This document shows, one piece after another, positions 58,983 through 64,000 of a DNA stretch of 64,000 nucleotides. This DNA comes from Mucidula mucida (lineage: Eukaryota > Basidiomycota > Agaricomycetes > Agaricales > Physalacriaceae): positions 533,725 through 597,724 of the forward strand of contig JADNYV010000009.1 in the NCBI GenBank assembly GCA_015501055.1, written 5' to 3'. A program made the translations under genes and the position numbers. How positions within the stretch are numbered: the first letter of the stretch is position 1; every line of letters begins with the position of its first letter. The notes under the pieces are model-generated. The model saw nothing but the letters and a program-made list of their open reading frames with translations. It did not search any database and was not told the DNA's origin.

Positions 58983-60201
58983 TTATTCTGTGCCAACAAT
59001 AACCTTAATGACGAGCTTTCCGTTCTCATCCTTGCCCTTCACCATGGATTCGAAAGCCCGCTTAACCGATTCAGTCGTCAGTAGCACACGATGCGTAATG
59101 ACTTCGGTTATTGACGGAAGTGTACCTTTTCGTGGTTATCAGCTTGGTGGTCACAAGTCACTGGATGAAGATACTCACTTCCGGCGAGTAGCTGCAATGC
59201 CTCCTTGTACGTGTCGGCATATCGAAAACTACCGAGGATGTCAACTTCACGCGTGGCAGCGTTGCTGATGGGGATGAGGACATTCTGAGACCCCATTCCT
59301 ATCAGCAAGACCTTTCCTCCAGTCTTCGCACTCTACGAAGAGAAAGAATGTCAATACGACATAAGCCGATGGAGGAGGAACGCACGTAGACGGCCATTTG
59401 GATACAGGCCTCAGCCCCAGTACACTCGAAGACAATGTCGTTCTCGTGACCAAACTCCTCAGCCTGCACGCGAGTCCGGTCCAGGGCTTCCACACCTTTC
59501 ACCGGAATAGGTGGCGGAAGACAGAATATTGATCCCACAAGGCCACGGTCCTTGGCGAAGGACAGTCGCTCCTGGTTGATGTCAACCATAGTTATGCTGG
59601 AGAGGGCAACACCTCGGGCAAGTGCTAACGACGCCGCGAGCATGCCAATCGCACCTGCTCCGAAAATCAGAATTCTCTGGTCGGGCCTCGTCCCAAGACC
59701 AGCTCGCCTCGAGGCATGAAGTAATACGGACAGCGGCTCCGCCAGAGCACCCTTCTCGCACGTTACGCCGTCCGGTAAGGCGTAGACATGTTTGGCGGGA
59801 TGATTGATCTTGCTCTGCATCGTGCCATCTAGATGGGGGAATGTTTTGGCGCTACTTCGGAATCGCATGCCTGAGCAGAGGTTATATCGATTGGACGTGC
59901 ACCATTCGCAGGTCTCGCAAGGTATTCCAGCTTCGATCGCGACATGCTGTCCTGGCTGGAGGTCAACAACGCCAGGTCCGACCGCAGTTATTATCCCTGC
60001 AGACTCGTGACCCAGGACCAAGGGTGCTTGGAGGGCGAATGCGCCGTTGCGGGCGTGGGCGTAGTAGTGAAGGTCGCTTCCGCACAAGCCGGTGGCGAGG
60101 ACGGATATTTGGACGTGGTGCGCGGGTGGGGGAGGGAGAGGACGATTTTCCAGGCGCAAATCGCGCGCGCCATGAAGAACTAGGGAGGTTGTGGTTTCCA
60201 T
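58983..60201 (-). CDS. Zinc-dependent alcohol/polyol dehydrogenase (sorbitol/xylitol type MDR)
   Basis: A medium-chain dehydrogenase that oxidises polyols such as sorbitol or xylitol with NAD+; cytosolic. Start METTTSLVLHGARDLRLEN. Catalytic zinc site residues in LATGLCGSDLHYYAHARNG and PLVLGHESAGII; structural-zinc cysteines in IPCETCEWCTSNRYNLC; then FPHLDGTMQSKINHPAKHVY, ALPDGVTCEKGALAEPLSVL, the Rossmann fingerprint ILIFGAGAIGMLAASLALA, MVDINQERLSFAKDRG and DIVFECTGAEACIQMAVY. Two introns join to VLLIGMGSQNVLIPISNAA, DILGSFRYADTYKEALQLLA and the closing TTESVKRAFESMVKGKD and KLVIKVIVGTE. Frame intact, about 370 aa, normal. Neighbours unrelated. Confidence 0.9.
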
Positions 60202-63123
60202 TGCGATGTGAGGTCAACAGACTAGGGTGCGTGAGTCTTAAATATCTTCCCCTTTCGGCATTCGGACCGGTGACCAGATTCCTCCTAACTCGAAGACCAA
60301 TTACCCCATCGATGTGCTCTTTCGAATGAAATCCCGCTCTTATCCCAGCCGTACCCCGCGGAATGAGGTTTCCGTTGTTCTCCTAGTGGGATAAGACCCG
60401 GCTGCCGCGTCTGCTTAGACCGTAGCCTCCTACGATTACTTTCTCATCTACTCTTGACATCCCTAACACGCGGTCACAGCTGCGACCTTCCGCCGTATTG
60501 TTCGCACTCGGCCCGTGAACATCGCGCACTGCGTAGTCTACGAAATCCGCATATTCGTTGACTGGGTTGGGATCCAACCACATGTTTCTATCCTCGAGGT
60601 GAATTCGACTCCATGGGAAAGTAGTACCCCCAGCTTCCTTCGATTGATTCTCAGGCCATTTTGAAGCTGTTGTATGGTACGATTCACGAGGAATGATATT
60701 CGTTGGCCTAAAGGCGGGCTTATAGTGCCTGCGTTTGCGGTGATGTCCTTAACAGACTGGTGTGACATCTGACCCAAGTTCTGAGTATGGAGCTTTGGAC
60801 GAATGGAGTTCTGACGGCGTGTGCCACATAGACAATGCAATCAAGTTAGGTCACATACTCAAAAGTCGACGTGTAGGTGTACATCTTCATCAAGAGAACG
60901 GCGTTCGGAACCAATTCAAACCAAGGATACAGCCCTTCTTGAATCTCCGACACGTTTCTGCATACACTCTTGGGGCACGATAAAGAAGGTTATGTGTTAT
61001 GTGTTTTTGGCACACCAAGCCGGTGATTATGTTTGTGCAGGGGAGGGCCTGTATGGAAGACTGCATCTAGAAAATGGGGTGTCTACACTACGTACGAGGG
61101 ATCTCAATACTCTATCCGGGGCCATGATTGTCCGTATAGCCTTTCGTCCTTCCTCGAAGTCTCTTACCTCTTTTTTGCCACTCGTCCACGTAGCTAGATG
61201 TGGTATTTCATTTCCACCGTCATTTTACTCTTAGTCTTCTCCAACGTCTTATCCGACATCATGTGGTGTGTATCATTCTTGAGATATATGATCTTCATTC
61301 CTTTCAAGATGAACGAATTTTGATTTGCATTTCATTCGGATACATCGGACCGGGATATGCAGAAGAATGAACTGCGACATGTTGTTTTACCGGAAACGAC
61401 ATCCGGAGACCCTGGGCCTCTGCCGTACTGATGAAGTATCGCACGGAAACACGCTTCAGTGCTGGCTCGCGGCACTTTCGGGTAATGTATACCGCGCCAC
61501 ACGTCCATCATTCCAACGTGCCTAGTCAAGTAAGGCCACACGGTCCGTGGCGGTGCGGTTCATCGGTCAATAATGAATCGGAGGCCCTATAACCAGATTA
61601 AGTGCTTTTGTGGAGCAGACGATAGCAGAAATATGCGGATATGGGGAGGTGAAGGGTAAGTGGATTCTGTACTCATCCGCCGCCACACTTTCATTGGAAT
61701 CCCGGACATCTGGAATGATCGCGGAGACAGCCATGAGTTGCTGATGGCTGGGATGAGCTGGGTGAAGTAAATTTCTAATCTTGTACGACGGCCTCTTGCC
61801 ACATGCGGAGCGTGAACCTCATCTGCATACATTCGCGGTCTTTGAATCTGCAATCAGAGCGATTCTAGAAGGGCAGCCGGCAAGTCCAGATGCGCGAGTA
61901 GAGGGCGAGGGACGTTCCAGGTGACAGCTACGTTCTGTACGGGTGTCCGTTTGCACGGATAGTCGTGGCTTGGTACTGAACGAAGTAAGCCAGTAATGAG
62001 GAAGTCCACGTGCACACAAGTTTGAACCGAAAAAGGAGGCTCAAACGGCAATCTGCAGACCCGGGAGTCCATTAACACCAAGGGGATCACTGGTGAGACG
62101 GTACCGTGAAGAAGCTTTGTTTTCGGAGAGAAGATTGCAGTCTTGGGGGAAGACTTGCTCTCACAGTGGTCACCAATAACCTGATGTGGTCGGTGACTGC
62201 GTCCACCCGTGTGCGGAATTCCGAGACTGAGTGCCGCTGGCAGGGAATGAAGAGGCAATCGAAGGATAATGCTCCCTTGCAGTCACTGCTTGAACTAGAT
62301 TTTAGGGCGTCCATGTCTTAAAGCAGATCACGCTGGCAGCGCATCAAAAGTCCGGTAATCTGTCGAAAAGGAGTAGTACCTCAAGTCCTTTGAGCCTTCA
62401 AGTTGAGCAGCGCTCGAGCGTTGGGATAGAGCTCTAGAAGGAACGTCATGCTTCCAGGTTTTGAGCTCTGAGCACTTTCGAGCTGACACCATGGGTATGG
62501 GAAGAATGCCTTTAGAAAGCAGTCGCGGAAACGCGGGCCATGTCATTTGCCAGAGGGCGACTCGAGCCACGAGTCAGCCCTGTGAATCCATGGTAAGTAT
62601 GTCACCGCGGTTACTTATTCAGTTCGACCAGAGTATGGAAAGTACGTGTAGCACTTTTGAGAGATTGTAGTGAGTTGAGACCCTTCCAGGCATAATCGAT
62701 GCAGAACGTCGAATCACAAATCGCGCGTCCATATTTGGGCATGTACCCGTGACGGCGCAAAATCTGTCACGTCGGCAACTCCCGGAGACGCGTTGACATC
62801 AACCATCATGACCTCTTTAACGCCTAGTAAGTTCCTTACTCCTGCCAGGCGAAAGCCTACTTACCGTCGTTATTGAATCTTGTTTCTGACAATTCCTCCG
62901 CACTTTCCGATGTATACCCATCAAGCGGGCCGTGGTACTTCGTCGGCGTACCACATGTCTTCATCGTGATTCGAACGCTCGTGTGATAAGCACCTTGTGA
63001 CTGCTATAAAGCTCTCGAATGTGAACCCACCTCGATGCGCAAGCTATGATCTATCGTGGACTGAAGGCGTCCATTCTGGTGTCCGGGTCATGTCTGGTAC
63101 GAGGAGTGGGTTCCTTGACTCAA
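60202..63123. other. Gene-poor 2.9-kb stretch
   Basis: No supported gene. A minus-strand frame at 60383-60583 (MWLDPNPVNEYADFVDYAV) looks protein-like but is short and unplaced. The other frames overlap one another without motifs. It may contain remains of a lost gene. Confidence 0.35.
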
Positions 63124-63170
63124 TGTACATTCTTTCTCTACTAATCAATAACACTTTGTCAAGTCAACCA

Positions 63171-64000
63171 CAATGTGGTTCAACACATCGAACGGTAAAA
63201 AACACTTTCTAGCTTGATATGACGCCCCTGAACTTTCTTCCCCTGCAGTCATTCCAGTCGGTAATGGGAGACTCGGCGCCATGATTCTAGGCGGAGTGCC
63301 TGAAGAGTCTATAATGCTTAATGAAGTATGTCACTGCTCACGTCCTCTTCTGTCTGCTCATATGACTAGCAGGATAGAATATGGTCGGGATCCCTCAACG
63401 ATCCTAACCCATTGAACTGTTCACAGAATCTTCCTATTGTTCAAGACTATATATGGTATCTTCAAGCTCCTTTCGTGCTCGTCTGAGCCTCACCGGGAAC
63501 GCAGGAAGGATGCTCTGTACGATGCACAGGCACTCGCCGACGAAGTATGTATGGCCACGACGCTCAAGCACAAGTGTATTAAAGTGAGTACATCTTTGGA
63601 GCGAACTCCATTGAGGAATTAACTGTGTACGCAGCTGCAGGAAACTTGACGTTGGCTATGCATCATGCCGACACTTTTGTGGCTTACAATCACACTCTCG
63701 ATCTTACGAGCGCCGTTGCGGTTACTACGTATGTGACTGACGGTACAGAGTATACGAGGACAATTTTCGCTTCGCATCCAGATAATATCATTGTCATACA
63801 CGTTACCGCTAACGTCTCGAGTGCTGTATCGTACACCGCAAGCTTTGCCACTCCAATGGACGACCCGGTAAGCGTATCGTCAATCAAGCGCTAAATGATA
63901 CTCACCAAGAGTTGATATTAGTCAATTACGACCAGTAAACATGCTGTCAGTAAGAGCTGGAGGAACGCCCAACTACGGTTTCCTGGCTCGATTGTTACAA
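63171..64000 (+). CDS. GH95 alpha-L-fucosidase-like protein, 5' part, runs off window
   Basis: The N-terminal domain of glycoside hydrolase family 95, enzymes removing alpha-1,2-fucose or galactose from glycans. IPVGNGRLGAMILGGVPEES with IMLNE, then after an intron DRIWSGSLNDPNPLNCSQN match the family opening. Later YAAAGNLTLAMHHADTFVAY, LDLTSAVAVTTYVTDGTEYT and RTIFASHPDNIIVIHVTANV follow the usual order, with a donor after the last segment near 63866. A hydrophobic stretch MYILSLLINNTLS at 63124 may be part of a signal peptide but lies in a different frame from MWFNTSN at 63171, so the true start is unclear. The joins around 63430-63640 are not resolved. The protein continues beyond 64000. 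Confidence 0.65.

Overview
The window reads as nuclear DNA of a filamentous basidiomycete, most likely an Agaricomycete. The genes are split by many short (about 45-60 nt) GT-AG introns, intergenic spaces are small, and several proteins are types common in mushrooms (BTB-like, F-box/LRR-like, GHKL-ATPase-like, GH95, MAM33). There are no bacterial operons, no CRISPR array and no tRNA or rRNA that I could recognise.

Layout. 0.5-11.1 kb, all minus strand: an unrecognised 196-aa protein (family X, copy A), a fatty-aldehyde dehydrogenase with a C-terminal membrane tail (ALDH-1), a small protein with an eIF4E-binding-like motif, MAM33, an Old Yellow Enzyme and a PSP1 C-terminal protein. A perfect 60-bp palindrome lies between MAM33 and the OYE gene. 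11.1-23 kb is gene-poor: a frameshifted BTB-like gene, a Zn2Cys6 regulator and a dead second copy of the OYE gene on the plus strand. 23-24.8 kb: DPH2 (diphthamide synthesis) with one apparent frameshift. 25-34.3 kb: an array of family-X copies on the plus strand, one intact (copy D) and six broken, with a stray 3' end of an ALDH gene and one unknown acidic protein. 34.5-36.7 kb: a second full ALDH gene. 36.9-41.7 kb: a damaged cytosine-5 DNA methyltransferase unit lying directly downstream of a damaged GHKL-type ATPase on the same strand. 42.3-60.2 kb: SDR, small hypothetical protein, malic enzyme, single-pass membrane protein, ABCC transporter, F-box-like protein and a sorbitol/xylitol-type dehydrogenase. 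The window ends inside a GH95 fucosidase-like gene.

What stands out. (1) Family X is a rapidly duplicating and decaying gene family with a CACGTG box at a nearly fixed distance before its start codons. (2) OYE, the ALDH 3' end and family X occur in the same order and relative orientation on both sides of about 15 kb but inverted, which suggests an old inverted segmental duplication. (3) A GHKL ATPase and a DNA methyltransferase sit together, perhaps as a fusion, and the methyltransferase lacks a visible PCQ motif. (4) Many otherwise conserved genes carry single-base frameshifts, so uncorrected sequencing indels must be weighed against true gene death.

The housekeeping genes (MAM33, DPH2, malic enzyme, ABCC transporter) do not form a pathway with one another. 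The redox genes (two ALDH, OYE and its dead copy, SDR, MDR dehydrogenase) suggest detoxification and lipid or sugar metabolism, but they are not a clear biosynthetic cluster. Exon borders were worked out by eye from frame continuity and splice signals.
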